64,000 nt of DNA from Geomonas edaphica. Its GTDB lineage: Bacteria > Desulfobacterota > Desulfuromonadia > Geobacterales > Geobacteraceae. A program made the translations under genes and the position numbers. The DNA lies in the NCBI RefSeq assembly GCF_004917075.1, contig NZ_SSYB01000001.1:1161478-1225477 (forward strand), written 5' to 3'. Under the pieces are notes generated by a model. The model did not search any database. It was not told where the DNA came from and saw only the letters and a list, made by a program, of their open reading frames with translations. Each line of letters starts with the position of its first letter. Position 1 is the first letter of the stretch. Of the stretch, positions 8,984 to 17,114 are shown piece after piece.

Positions 8984-9530
8984 AAAGCTTCTTGAACTCC
9001 TCGGTGCCCGCCACGCGCAGAAGCTGAAAGAGGACCGATTCCGTCGAGGTCATCACCGCACCGGCCTGGGTCATGGTCTGCAGTGCGATCTCCCAGTTGT
9101 GCTTTTTGCGGCTCATCACCGCGTCCACGACGAGGTGCACTACGTAGCCGCGCGACAAGAGCTCGAGCGCGGTCTGCAGCACGCAAACGTGCGTCTCCAT
9201 CCCGGTCAGGATGATCTGGCGCCTGCCGTTTTTCTCCAACGTCTCAAGAAACCCCTCACCGCCGCAGCAGGAAAAGGTCATCTTCTCCAGGCTCGGGGTG
9301 CAGAGCTTCTCCTTCAGGGAGGGGACGGTCTCCCCGAGCCCCTTCACGTACTGCTCGGTAGCGAGGGCGGGAATCCCCAGTTCGGCCGCCGCATCAAGCA
9401 GGACCGAGATGTTGCCCGTCAGTTTACCTAGCACCTTTTCGTCCATGGCGCGGCAGAGCTTGTCCTGTACGTCCACGACTACGAGTTGTGCGCTCTCTTT
9501 CTCCAGAAAGAATCTCTCCAACAGGGTCAC
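8967..9530 (-). CDS. Isochorismatase-family cysteine hydrolase
   Basis: The 187-residue protein matches the isochorismatase-like hydrolase fold. The catalytic aspartate lies in LVVVDVQDKL, and the nucleophilic cysteine in GMETHVCVLQTA. Members hydrolyse isochorismate, nicotinamide, ureidoacrylate or small amides; the substrate here cannot be read from sequence. The closest character is the YcaC-like group. The GTG start at 9530 follows a strong AAAGGAGG. It is likely monocistronic, ending head-to-head with the receiver-PilZ gene and lying downstream of the NtrC-like gene's 3' end on the same strand. Confidence 0.85.
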   Translation of the reverse strand: MTLLERFFLEKESAQLVVVDVQDKLCRAMDEKVLGKLTGNISVLLDAAAELGIPALATEQYVKGLGETVPSLKEKLCTPSLEKMTFSCCGGEGFLETLEKNGRRQIILTGMETHVCVLQTALELLSRGYVVHLVVDAVMSRKKHNWEIALQTMTQAGAVMTSTESVLFQLLRVAGTEEFKKLSKLVR

Positions 9531-9569
9531 GGCAGCCTCCTTTAAGCGGGTTGAGGTTACTCTTTATTG

Positions 9570-11006
9570 CTAATCCTTGCGCAGCTCGATACCGAGCTCG
9601 GTGATCTTCTTTCTCAGGGTGTTGCGGTTGATGCCGAGTATGTCAGCGGCCTTAACCTGGTTGCCGCGTGTCTTCTCCAGCACGAAACGGATCAGCGGGC
9701 GCTCCACCTGCTCCAGCACCATGGCGTGCACGTCGCCGCTCTCCATCTTCTCCATGTTGGTGAAACAGGTACGCAGCTTAAGATCGACGATCCCTTCAAG
9801 CGACAGCTCTTCCCCCTTCCCTTCGCTTGGACGGCTCCTGAGCCCGGGAAAATCGGAGGCGACCAGCAGCGGGTCCGGCGAGAGGATCACGGCCCTCTTG
9901 ATGGTGTTCTCCAGCTCGCGGATGTTGCCGGGCCAGTTGTAGCCGGTGAGAAGCTTCACGGCGTCGGCGGAGCAGCGCTTGAGCGGTGCCTCGAGCTCGG
10001 CGCAGATCTTGTTCAGGAAGTACTGCACGAGGAGCGGGATGTCATCCTTGCGGTCGCGCAGCGGCACGAGCTGGATCGGGATCACGTTAAGGCGGTAGTA
10101 GAGGTCCTCGCGGAACTGCTTGTTCCTGACGGACTCCTCGAGATCCTGGTTGGTCGCCGCGACGACGCGCACGTCGACCGGGATGCTCTGGTTGCCGCCG
10201 GTCCTCGTTATCTCGCGCTCCTGCAGCACCCTGAGTATCTTCGCCTGCAGGTCGATGGGCATGTCGCCGATCTCGTCGAGGAAGATGGTCCCGCCGTTGG
10301 CCTGTTCGAACTTGCCTAGCTTGCGCTCGGTGGCGCCGGTGAAGGCCCCTTTCTCGAAGCCGAAGAGCTCGCTCTCCAGAAGCTCCTTCGGGATGGCGGC
10401 GCAGTTGAGCGGCACGAACGGCTTACCCAGCCGTTTGGAGTTGTAGTGGATGGCGCGGGCGATGAGCTCCTTGCCGGTGCCGGACTCACCCTGCACCAGC
10501 ACGGTGACGTCGGAGGGGGCCACCTTGCCGATGGTCTTGTACACCTCGCGCATGGCGGGAGAGTTGCCGATGATGGTCTTCTCGAGCTGGTAGCGGTCCG
10601 CGAGCTCTTCCTTAAGGAGGGAGACCTGCGAGGTCATCTCGCGGGCCCGGCTCACTTTCTCCACCACCGCGTCGACGACGCTCAGGTCGAAGGGCTTGGT
10701 GAGGTAGTCGTAGGCGCCGCGCTTCATCGCCTCGACGGCGTTTTTCATGCTCGCCTCGGCGGTCATGATCACCACCATGAGGTCGGCGCGCTCCTCCTTG
10801 ACCCGGTCCAAAAGCTCGAGGCCGGTCACCCCCGGCATCTTGATGTCGATGAGCGCCAGGTCGTAGTTGTTGTCCTTGATGAGTTTGAGCGCCTCGTTGC
10901 CGTCTTTTGCGAGCTCGACGTTGAAGCCTTTCTTTTTCAGGGCCTTGGAAAGGACCCAGCGCATGCTCTCTTCGTCATCAGCCACGAGGATGTTGTTAAT
11001 GGACAT
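9570..11006 (-). CDS. ntrC: NtrC-family sigma-54-dependent response regulator
   Basis: The product has 478 residues in three domains. The receiver has D54 in LALIDIKMP, the AAA+ domain has Walker A GESGTGKE and the sigma-54 loop GAFTGA, and the Fis-type DNA-binding helix-turn-helix ends with AADILGINRNTLRKKI. It activates sigma-54 RNA polymerase after phosphorylation. It lies downstream of an NtrB-like kinase and dusB on the same strand, the nifR3-ntrB-ntrC order. In Geobacter a comparable pair, GnfL/GnfM, controls nitrogen fixation, and this may be that pair. ATG 11006 has AGGAG upstream; the longer frame runs into intergenic repeats. Confidence 0.9.
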   Translation of the reverse strand: MSINNILVADDEESMRWVLSKALKKKGFNVELAKDGNEALKLIKDNNYDLALIDIKMPGVTGLELLDRVKEERADLMVVIMTAEASMKNAVEAMKRGAYDYLTKPFDLSVVDAVVEKVSRAREMTSQVSLLKEELADRYQLEKTIIGNSPAMREVYKTIGKVAPSDVTVLVQGESGTGKELIARAIHYNSKRLGKPFVPLNCAAIPKELLESELFGFEKGAFTGATERKLGKFEQANGGTIFLDEIGDMPIDLQAKILRVLQEREITRTGGNQSIPVDVRVVAATNQDLEESVRNKQFREDLYYRLNVIPIQLVPLRDRKDDIPLLVQYFLNKICAELEAPLKRCSADAVKLLTGYNWPGNIRELENTIKRAVILSPDPLLVASDFPGLRSRPSEGKGEELSLEGIVDLKLRTCFTNMEKMESGDVHAMVLEQVERPLIRFVLEKTRGNQVKAADILGINRNTLRKKITELGIELRKD

Positions 11007-11019
11007 GGAAACTCCTAAA

Positions 11020-11236
11020 GACCGTTCAACGTTCAAGGTTCCACGTTCTAGGTGAAAACTCGAAGCAGCGCTGCTTCTAACCAGACGCACACAAGAAACG
11101 TAAAGCGGGTCGAAAGTGAAAAAGTCATTTCACGCTCCCCGTCAAAAGCGACATTGCTCTCAACGTGGAACGTAAAACGCGGAAGTAGAATTAACGTCTC
11201 AGCCTTCTGTCAACGTTGAACGTTGAACGCTGAACG
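11020..11236. repeat. AACGTT-rich inverted repeats between ntrB-like and ntrC-like genes
   Basis: The 233-bp gap holds GTTCAACGTTCAAGGTTCC and CCACGTTC near 11025-11050, CAACGTGGAACG near 11160, and CAACGTTGAACGTTGAACG near 11213, then another GAACGTT. The left copies read as the reverse complement of the right ones, so the gap is bounded by inverted repeats. No gene is present. Confidence 0.6.
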
Positions 11237-11239
11237 TTT

Positions 11240-12325
11240 TCATTGAATGAGCGGCAGCATCACCGTGAAGACGGTGCCACGCGCGGGGTCGGAATCGACA
11301 CGGATCATGCCCCGATGCTCGGAGACGATCTTCTGGCAGATGGCGAGCCCCAGACCGGTCCCCTGCGACTTGGTGGTGAAAAACGGCGTGAACATGTCCT
11401 TCAGGACGTCCGGCGGGATGCCTGGGCCGTTGTCGGAGATGTCGATGGCGACCATGCGCGCACGCCGCTCTCCCTTCTGGGTCATGGCGTAGTCGGCAAG
11501 CACACGGCTCGTCACCTTTACCACGCCGCCGGTCCCGACGGCCTCCATAGCGTTCTTGATCAGGTTCAAGAAGAGCTGGGTAAGTAGGGACTCGTCGCCC
11601 AGAATCGGGGGGATACTCGGGTCGAAATACTGCTGCAGGTAGAGTTCCTTCCCTTCGCAGGCGTTTTTCTGCAGCAGCACGATGTCGGAGAGCACCCGAT
11701 GCAGGTTCACCTTCCCAAGCTTCAGCCGTCCCGGCGAGGCAAGCCCCAGAAGCTCCTCGACGATCAGGTTGACGCGATGCACTTCCTTCAACATGACCCG
11801 CACGTATTCGCGCAGGTCCTCGTTGTCGGGAAACTCCATCTCGAGGAGCTGGGCCGCCCCCTTGATCCCGCCGAGCGGGTTCTTGATCTCGTGGGCAAGT
11901 CCAGCGGCCAAGGCCCCGAGGGACGAAAGACGGTCCGCCTGGCGTACCGCGCTCTCAAGCTCCCGCACGTTGGTCAGGTCACGCAAAAGAACTACCGTGC
12001 CGATCCTCTCGCCGCAGGAGCTAAGTAGCGGAGAGGTGCTCGTGCCTACCGGGGTCACCCTCCCGGAGCGCTTCAGCACGATGTTCTCGTGGTCGGCGAC
12101 GGACATCCCGGTCGCCACCGTCTTCGCCACCAGTTCGTTAAGGGCGGCATCGTCCTTGAAGATATCGCTGAACAGGTTCCCCATCGCCTGGCGCTTCGAG
12201 ACGCCGGCCAGTTCCTCCGCAGCGGGGTTCATGAGGGTCACCGCGCCGGTGTTGTCCAGCACGATGACGCCGTCGCCCACACTGTCGACCACGTTCGCGT
12301 AATAGTTCTCCAGCCGCTCAGCCAT
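11240..12325 (-). CDS. ntrB: PAS-domain histidine kinase, NtrB-like
   Basis: This 361-residue soluble kinase has one PAS domain (about 8-115; DGVIVLDNTGAVTLMNPAAE), a HisKA dimerisation domain with phospho-acceptor histidine in LAHEIKNPLGG, and an ATPase domain with DNGPGIP and GTGLGL. The size and architecture match NtrB. No transmembrane segment is visible, so it senses a cytoplasmic signal. ATG 12325 overlaps the dusB stop by 8 bp and has GGAGGAG upstream inside dusB, which points to translational coupling. Its target is almost certainly the NtrC-like protein encoded next. Confidence 0.88.
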   Translation of the reverse strand: MAERLENYYANVVDSVGDGVIVLDNTGAVTLMNPAAEELAGVSKRQAMGNLFSDIFKDDAALNELVAKTVATGMSVADHENIVLKRSGRVTPVGTSTSPLLSSCGERIGTVVLLRDLTNVRELESAVRQADRLSSLGALAAGLAHEIKNPLGGIKGAAQLLEMEFPDNEDLREYVRVMLKEVHRVNLIVEELLGLASPGRLKLGKVNLHRVLSDIVLLQKNACEGKELYLQQYFDPSIPPILGDESLLTQLFLNLIKNAMEAVGTGGVVKVTSRVLADYAMTQKGERRARMVAIDISDNGPGIPPDVLKDMFTPFFTTKSQGTGLGLAICQKIVSEHRGMIRVDSDPARGTVFTVMLPLIQ

Positions 12326-13283
12326 TAAAGAACTCCTCCATCGCCCCGACAAGTTCGGCAGCAGTTTCGATCCGGTTCACCGCAGCACGAAACTGCGCGG
12401 CGCCCGGAAGCCCCTTGGAGTACCACGACAGATGCTTGCGCATCTCCATCAGGGCCACTCTGCCCCCTGCAAACTCGGCGAAGAGTTCAAAATGCCTACG
12501 GGCCAGCGCGAGTCGTTCCGCCACCGTCGGCGGCACCGGCTCTTCACCTGCCAAAAGCGCGAGCGCCTCGCGGAAAAGCCAGGGGTTCCCCATCGCGCCG
12601 CGGGCCACCATGACCGCGTCGCAGCCGGTCTTTTCAAGCATGCGGACCACGTCGTCCGCGCTGAAGAGGTCGCCGCTGCCGATCACCGGGATGGTAAGGG
12701 TGCTCTTCAGCTCGCCGATCTTGTCCCAGTTGGCCGTTCCCTCGAACATCTGGGCCCGGCTTCTCGGGTGCAGGGTGATGGCGTCGCCCCCCTCTTCCTG
12801 GGCGATCCTGCCGACCTCGAGGAAGGTGTCATCGCCGCAGACCCATCCGGTGCGGATCTTTATGGTGAAGGGAAGCGCGGTCGCCTTGCGCACGCTTCTT
12901 ACGATGCGCGCAACCTTGAGCGGATCCTTCATGAGCGCGCTGCCGGCACCGGTACCGACGACCTTCTTGACCGGACATCCCATGTTGATGTCGATCAACT
13001 CGCCGTACCCCTCGACAAGACGCGCAGCCTCGGCCAGCATCTCGGGTTCGTCGCCGAAGAGCTGCATCCCGATGGGACGGTCTTCGGGGGTGGTCTTCAA
13101 CAGTTCGAAACTCTTTTGTCCTTCACGGGTTAGGCCGTTCACGCTGACCATCTCGGTGAAGGTGAGCGAAGCCCCCTCCCCGCGCGCGATGATGCGCATG
13201 GGAAGATTGGTGATACCGGCCATGGGGGCCAGAAATACCCGATTCTTCAAGGTAAGGGAGCCGATGGCCACCGTCTTTTGCAT
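12318..13283 (-). CDS. dusB: tRNA-dihydrouridine synthase DusB (NifR3)
   Basis: The 321-residue flavoenzyme has the Dus signature: LAPMAGITNLPMR at the N-terminus, the catalytic cysteine in INMGCPVKKV, and KIRTGW. It reduces uridines in the tRNA D-loop using FMN and NADPH. DusB was first described as NifR3, the gene preceding ntrBC in purple bacteria, and the same order occurs here. A promoter-like sequence lies just upstream on the minus strand, so dusB is probably the first gene of the operon. Confidence 0.95.
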   Translation of the reverse strand: MQKTVAIGSLTLKNRVFLAPMAGITNLPMRIIARGEGASLTFTEMVSVNGLTREGQKSFELLKTTPEDRPIGMQLFGDEPEMLAEAARLVEGYGELIDINMGCPVKKVVGTGAGSALMKDPLKVARIVRSVRKATALPFTIKIRTGWVCGDDTFLEVGRIAQEEGGDAITLHPRSRAQMFEGTANWDKIGELKSTLTIPVIGSGDLFSADDVVRMLEKTGCDAVMVARGAMGNPWLFREALALLAGEEPVPPTVAERLALARRHFELFAEFAGGRVALMEMRKHLSWYSKGLPGAAQFRAAVNRIETAAELVGAMEEFFNG

Positions 13284-13318
13284 ATCTTAAAACTTCCTCG
13301 TCTGCCTAAAAATTGTGC

Positions 13319-13347
13319 ATACTAACAACTAAGAATTTAAAACGCAA
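13319..13347 (-). promoter_or_regulatory. Sigma-70-type promoter for the dusB operon
   Basis: On the minus strand TTGCGT (13347-13342), a 17-nt spacer and TAGTAT (13324-13319) form a good promoter about 36 nt from the dusB start codon. Confidence 0.55.
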
Positions 13348-13525
13348 GGGTTTTTTATGATGGGCGTATACGGAAAAAAGCGGGTTGAGCAGCCGAAAAT
13401 GGAAATGGATGATTGGCCAGGGTGAGGGTGTGCCAGCAAGAGCAAATCCCCCCTGCCTCGCTGTCGAAAAGGATCTTCAGGCAATTGGAAAACAGCACCT
13501 TACGAAGCGCTGCAGGAGCCCCAGC

Positions 13526-13709
13526 GTTCCCCCCTTTGCGAAGGGGGGCAGGGGGGATTTGTCTTGGTCAGACCATACAACCTCCTGCAGCCACAGCCAT
13601 CGCGAACGCTGTATTTAAATAAAACAACGCACTTACTCACTTCCTTGAGGGAATCAACTGTGGGACAAAAGCAAATCCCCCCCGTCCCCCCTTCGCAAAG
13701 GGGGGAGCG
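13526..13709 (+). repeat. ~184-bp paired-palindrome element, copy 1
   Basis: The left end GTTCCCCCCTTTGCGAAGG... and the right end ...CCTTCGCAAAGGGGGGAGCG are inverted copies. The right inner flank CAACTGTGGGACAAAAGC recurs exactly in the copy at 24354-24551, which lies in the opposite orientation. The inner ~90 bp of the two copies are alignable but diverged. There is no coding potential, so this is a REP-doublet or MITE-like non-autonomous element. The surrounding 512-bp gap (13284-13795) otherwise holds only the dusB promoter and a truncated piece, GCAAATCCCCCCTGCC, near 13442. Confidence 0.7.
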
Positions 13710-13795
13710 TCAGGGCCTAAGTGCAGCGCTTCGTAGGCAGCTGCACTTCGCGTTCCCCAGAACTTCCTGACGGACCTTCACAAAAGGGGGAGTGA

Positions 13796-14641
13796 TCAGC
13801 CGCGTGCGCCTCGTAGCGCATACTCGATACCGGAGAGCCCTTCGAGCGCCCCACAGGGAAGAGAGAGGTGAGGTCTTTGGATCTGCGGCTCGCGCGGGTT
13901 GATGCGGATAACGCGCGCGCCGGAAAGCGAGCCGATCCGCTCGCTCGCGGCGCGGACGGTGGGGATCGCGTTACCGGCGCCCAGCTCCACGACAACGATG
14001 CGCCTTCCAGACTGGCGGGAGAGAAACTGCCGGAAGCGCTCCTCTTGGCGTCTCGTGCGCTCCCCCACCCAGGCGTAGTCGCCGAACATGAGGATGTTCG
14101 GGCGCGCGGCGCTGCCGCAGCGGGGGCAAAGCGGGATGTGGTCCGAGCACATTGTCGCTTCGTCGATGCGGAAGGTCTCGCGGTTGTCCCAGATGCGCTC
14201 CGAGCAGGGACGCGTGCACTGCAGGTGGTGGATTGAACCGTGGAATTCAAGGAGATTCTCTTCGGCAAAGCCCGCCTTCTGGAACTGCCCATCCACGTTG
14301 GAGGTGGCGACGAAGAGATCGAGCCGGTAACGAGCGGCCCACTCGAGAAGCAGTGCGAAACCGGCGTGGGGAACGGTGTCCCGGTAGAGGTTGGTGCGGT
14401 GCCCGTAAAAGCCCCATCCGAAAGCGGGATCGTGTTCGAAGTGATCGGGGTTGGCGGCGTCGACGAAACTGATGCCGAGCCTTTGGTAGAGTGGGTAGGC
14501 GCGCCAGAAGCCTGTGTCCCCCCGGAAATCCGGAAGGCCGGAATCGACTCCCATGCCGGCCCCGGCGGTGACCACCAAGGCCTGGGCAGCGGCGAGGAAC
14601 GCGGCACCTTCCCGGAAGGCTGCGGCGAAACCGCCTCCCAC
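13796..14641 (-). CDS. Sir2-family NAD-dependent deacylase (divergent)
   Basis: The 281-residue protein has the Sir2 signatures GAGMGVDSGLPDFRG, SNVDGQFQKAGF and the catalytic histidine in EFHGS. A zinc module is suggested by CTRPC and CPRC. It differs from canonical sirtuins: the usual TQN(I/V)D is TSNVD, the LH after it is QF, and the first cysteine pair is C-x3-C. It may remove acyl groups from lysines or do another NAD-dependent reaction. I chose GTG 14641, two bases after the ybaK stop and behind AGGTGGGG, so it is probably co-translated with ybaK. The frame is open further upstream, but that part overlaps ybaK and lacks Sir2 similarity. Confidence 0.8.
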   Translation of the reverse strand: MGGGFAAAFREGAAFLAAAQALVVTAGAGMGVDSGLPDFRGDTGFWRAYPLYQRLGISFVDAANPDHFEHDPAFGWGFYGHRTNLYRDTVPHAGFALLLEWAARYRLDLFVATSNVDGQFQKAGFAEENLLEFHGSIHHLQCTRPCSERIWDNRETFRIDEATMCSDHIPLCPRCGSAARPNILMFGDYAWVGERTRRQEERFRQFLSRQSGRRIVVVELGAGNAIPTVRAASERIGSLSGARVIRINPREPQIQRPHLSLPCGALEGLSGIEYALRGARG

Positions 14642-14643
14642 GG

Positions 14644-15126
14644 CTAGATCCCCACCTTTACCGTTACCGGTTTCAGTACCCGTACCAGTTCGACGGGAGG
14701 CATGGAAACGAGGAAACCGCGGTGTCCACCATTTATATAGATAAGCGGCAGCTCGAGGATCGTTTCCTCGACGTAGACCGGCATCTGCTTCCGGGTCCCG
14801 AAGGGGGAGGTCCCCCCCACCATGTACCCGGAATGGCGGTTTGCGGTGTCGGGGGTGCACGGAGCGACACTCTTGGCGCCGATGGCGCGCGCAAGCTCCT
14901 TGGTTGAGACCTGGCGGTCGCCGTGCATCAGCACCACCAGCGGGGCCTTGCTCTCGTCTTCCATAATGAGGGTCTTGATGACGCAGTGCTCCTCCACGCC
15001 CAACTCACGCGCAGAGACGGCGGTGCCCCCCTTCTCCTCGTATTGATACGGATGCTCGCCGAATGACACTCCGGCCTGTCGCAAAACCCGGATGGCGGCG
15101 GTCACCGGCAACTTCACCTTGGCCAT
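14644..15126 (-). CDS. ybaK: Cys-tRNA(Pro)/Cys-tRNA(Cys) deacylase YbaK
   Basis: The 160-residue product belongs to the YbaK/EbsC family of editing enzymes that hydrolyse mischarged Cys-tRNA(Pro). Typical features are SFGEHPYQYEEKGG, VIKTLIM, the conserved lysine in VSTKELARAIGAK, and GYMVGGTSPFGTRK. It is cytosolic and works with prolyl-tRNA synthetase in known systems. The stop is next to the start of the sir2-like gene, suggesting an operon. Confidence 0.92.
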   Translation of the reverse strand: MAKVKLPVTAAIRVLRQAGVSFGEHPYQYEEKGGTAVSARELGVEEHCVIKTLIMEDESKAPLVVLMHGDRQVSTKELARAIGAKSVAPCTPDTANRHSGYMVGGTSPFGTRKQMPVYVEETILELPLIYINGGHRGFLVSMPPVELVRVLKPVTVKVGI

Positions 15127-15171
15127 TTAGTTCTCCTTCAGCAGATTTGATAGCTTTATTAAAAAAGTCGC

Positions 15172-15200
15172 TTGCCAGTTCCTAACATACCGGCTATAGA
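15172..15200 (+). promoter_or_regulatory. Sigma-70-type promoter for the orphan receiver gene
   Basis: TTGCCA (15172-15177), a 17-nt spacer and TATAGA (15195-15200) lie about 52 nt upstream of the start at 15253 in the gap between ybaK and this divergent gene. Confidence 0.55.
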
Positions 15201-15252
15201 TTAATAGCACGTCTCCGCCATCTTAACAACGGGCTAACCAGGGTAACTTACT

Positions 15253-15660
15253 ATGGGAAATGAATCGCGAGGGGCCAAAGTATTAGTCATGGACGACGAC
15301 GAAATGGTGAGATTCGTCGCGGGTGAAACTCTCAAACGTTACGGTTTCGAAGTCGAGTTCGCCAATGACGGTGCGCAGGCCGTCGAACTGTACCGCGAAC
15401 GGCACCAATCAGGGGACGCCTTCGCAGCCGTGATCCTGGACCTGAACATCCCGGGCGGCATGGGTGGGCAGGAGGCGATGAAACTCCTGCTGGATATCGA
15501 CCCGGACGCCAAGGGTTACGTCTCAAGCGGCCGCACCGATGATCCCGTGATGATGAATTACCAGAGCTTCGGCTTCAGCGGCACCATCGAAAAACCATAC
15601 TTCTACCTGAACAAGCAGCTCATGGAAGATTTCAGCAAGAGCCTGCGCGGCACCGAGTGA
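15253..15660 (+). CDS. Single-domain response regulator
   Basis: The 135-residue protein is one CheY-like receiver: acidic pocket VMDDDE at 13-17, phospho-acceptor D63 in VILDLNIPGG and the lysine in IEKPY. The IPGGMGG stretch and the style of its C-terminus resemble receivers fused to hybrid histidine kinases, such as the one at the end of this window. It has no output domain, so it probably passes phosphate or binds a partner. The stop codon overlaps the start of the following gene. Confidence 0.9.
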   Translation: MGNESRGAKVLVMDDDEMVRFVAGETLKRYGFEVEFANDGAQAVELYRERHQSGDAFAAVILDLNIPGGMGGQEAMKLLLDIDPDAKGYVSSGRTDDPVMMNYQSFGFSGTIEKPYFYLNKQLMEDFSKSLRGTE

Positions 15661-16175
15661 GCATGACCGGACTTGCGAACTACCGCGCCCTGGTCGCGCG
15701 CGTGGACGAGTTGTGCGACCGTACCTTCTCTGCCCTTGGTGACCACATCGCCTGTCGTGCCGGATGCGACGCATGCTGCCGCCATCTATCCATCTTCGCC
15801 GTCGAGGCCGCCGCGCTTAGAGAGGCGCTCCGTGAACTTCCCCCGGAAAAAGCCGCACTGATCCGTTCGAAGGCCGCACGCTCGGACGAAAACTCCCCCT
15901 GCCCGCTGCTCCACGACGGTCTCTGTCTTCTCTATAACGCGCGCCCGATCATCTGCCGCACCCACGGTCTGCCGCTTCTGCTCGAACGCGAAGGCGAAAG
16001 GTCGGTCGACTTCTGCCCCGAAAACTTCCAGGGGCTTCCCAGCATCCCCGGAAGTGCGGTCATCGACCTGGAACGGCTGAACACCATGCTCGCCACCGTC
16101 AACGCGCTATTTTTACAAGAACATCCGGGCCCGGAACGGCTCACCCTTGCCGAAGCGCTGACTATCCCCGATTGA
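15657..16175 (+). CDS. YkgJ-family cysteine cluster protein
   Basis: The ~172-residue protein has the YkgJ pattern of spaced cysteines: CRAGCDACCRH near 33-43, then CPLLHDGLCLLYNARPIICR further on. These residues probably bind a zinc or iron-sulfur centre; the family's function is not established. The start could be GTG 15657, overlapping the receiver gene's stop, or ATG 15663. Either way it is closely coupled to the receiver gene. A second YkgJ-type protein is encoded at 48531. Confidence 0.82.
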   Translation: MSMTGLANYRALVARVDELCDRTFSALGDHIACRAGCDACCRHLSIFAVEAAALREALRELPPEKAALIRSKAARSDENSPCPLLHDGLCLLYNARPIICRTHGLPLLLEREGERSVDFCPENFQGLPSIPGSAVIDLERLNTMLATVNALFLQEHPGPERLTLAEALTIPD

Positions 16176-16273
16176 CATTTCCCCTAAGTTGGGCATATAT
16201 GGCCGGGGCTAAGATGCGCCGCGCGCGTCGCCGTGCATATAAAATTTGTGCTGTAAAAGGAGAGGCAACAGAG

Positions 16274-16531
16274 ATGAAGGTAAGCTACAAGACTTCCGGG
16301 AGCTGCGCTTCCCGCATAGACATAGAGATCGAAGACGGCGTCATCGTCTCGACCCATTTCGTGGACGGCTGCGCCGGCAACACCCAGGCGGTGGCAGCAC
16401 TCGTTCGCGGCATGGCGGTAACCGAGGCCATCGAGCGCCTCAAGGGGATCGCCTGCCAGGGCGACACATCCTGCCCGGACCAGCTCGCCCGGGCATTGGA
16501 GCAGGCACAATGCAGCACCATCCCTTCCTAA
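16274..16531 (+). CDS. TSCPD domain-containing protein (TIGR03905-like)
   Basis: This 85-residue protein ends with the diagnostic TSCPDQLA motif and has GCAGNTQAV near residue 33. The TSCPD domain also occurs at the C-terminus of some class II ribonucleotide reductases, but the stand-alone form has no firm function. Cysteines at several positions suggest metal or nucleotide binding. AAGGAGAGG precedes ATG 16274. Confidence 0.8.
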   Translation: MKVSYKTSGSCASRIDIEIEDGVIVSTHFVDGCAGNTQAVAALVRGMAVTEAIERLKGIACQGDTSCPDQLARALEQAQCSTIPS

Positions 16532-16542
16532 ACGGGGGCCCT

Positions 16543-16773
16543 ATGGAAATCTTCGGCGGATTCATGATGATGATGAGCATCATCGGCTTCTTCCTGGTCG
16601 TGATCTGGTTCATCCTCCCCTTCGTGATCTTCAACATCAAGGGGCGGGTGGACCGCGCTGTCGCCATGCTGGAAGATATGGACCGGCGCCTGAAATCGAT
16701 CGAGCAGTCCGTGCGGGAGACCCGCGAGGCGACCATCGAGAAAGAAGAAGATTCGATCAACCGGCAACTGTAG
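16543..16773 (+). CDS. Small membrane protein with coiled-coil tail, unknown function
   Basis: A 76-residue frame begins at ATG 16543, 11 nt after the TSCPD gene. Residues ~8-32 form one hydrophobic segment, followed by a charged heptad-rich helix (VAMLEDMDRRLKSIEQSV). It would be a single-pass membrane protein with a cytoplasmic coiled coil. I do not recognise a family. The ribosome site is weak. Confidence 0.6.
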   Translation: MEIFGGFMMMMSIIGFFLVVIWFILPFVIFNIKGRVDRAVAMLEDMDRRLKSIEQSVRETREATIEKEEDSINRQL

Positions 16774-16800
16774 CGGCTACGGGACCGACGCCTCCCGTTT

Positions 16801-16919
16801 ATCCTCCTTCCCCCTCCCCCTCCCGGCCTTCGCCCACATGGGCTGCGGTCCGCCGGCGGGTCTACGCCCACCGCAGGGCTTCGGTCCGCCAGCCCGGCTT
16901 CGCCCGAAGGCGGGGCTGG
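16801..16919. repeat. GC-rich repeat cluster upstream of fabI
   Basis: The gap 16774-17114 (341 bp) starts with C-rich sequence and short, repeated blocks such as GGCTTCG, GGTCCGCC and GCCCGAAGGCGGGGC that can form hairpins. The remainder holds only the fabI promoter. No gene is seen. Confidence 0.4.
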
Positions 16920-17017
16920 TGCTTGTATATCTCCTGAATCGCTACGACACCTACGTCAGGCACTCCTCCACAGCGGCAGCACTCCGCCGCGGCTTCCTTA
17001 AGAAACAGTCATATCGC

Positions 17018-17046
17018 TTGCCAACCCCCGCTTTTTTCATTATTAT
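17018..17046 (+). promoter_or_regulatory. Sigma-70-type promoter for fabI-hflX
   Basis: TTGCCA (17018-17023), a 17-nt spacer and TATTAT (17041-17046) lie about 69 nt upstream of the fabI start. Confidence 0.6.
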
Positions 17047-17114
17047 GGGCCGCTATACGTTCGCCCACAGAGTAGAGAAGTCTAATCTGCCGCGCGATAT
17101 TGCAAGGAGAGTTC

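Noticed and set aside
13357-13425. 22-codon frame beginning MMGVYGKKRV behind AAGGG
   Set aside because: Too short and without conservation evidence; it lies beside the repeat element. It could be a leader peptide but nothing supports it.
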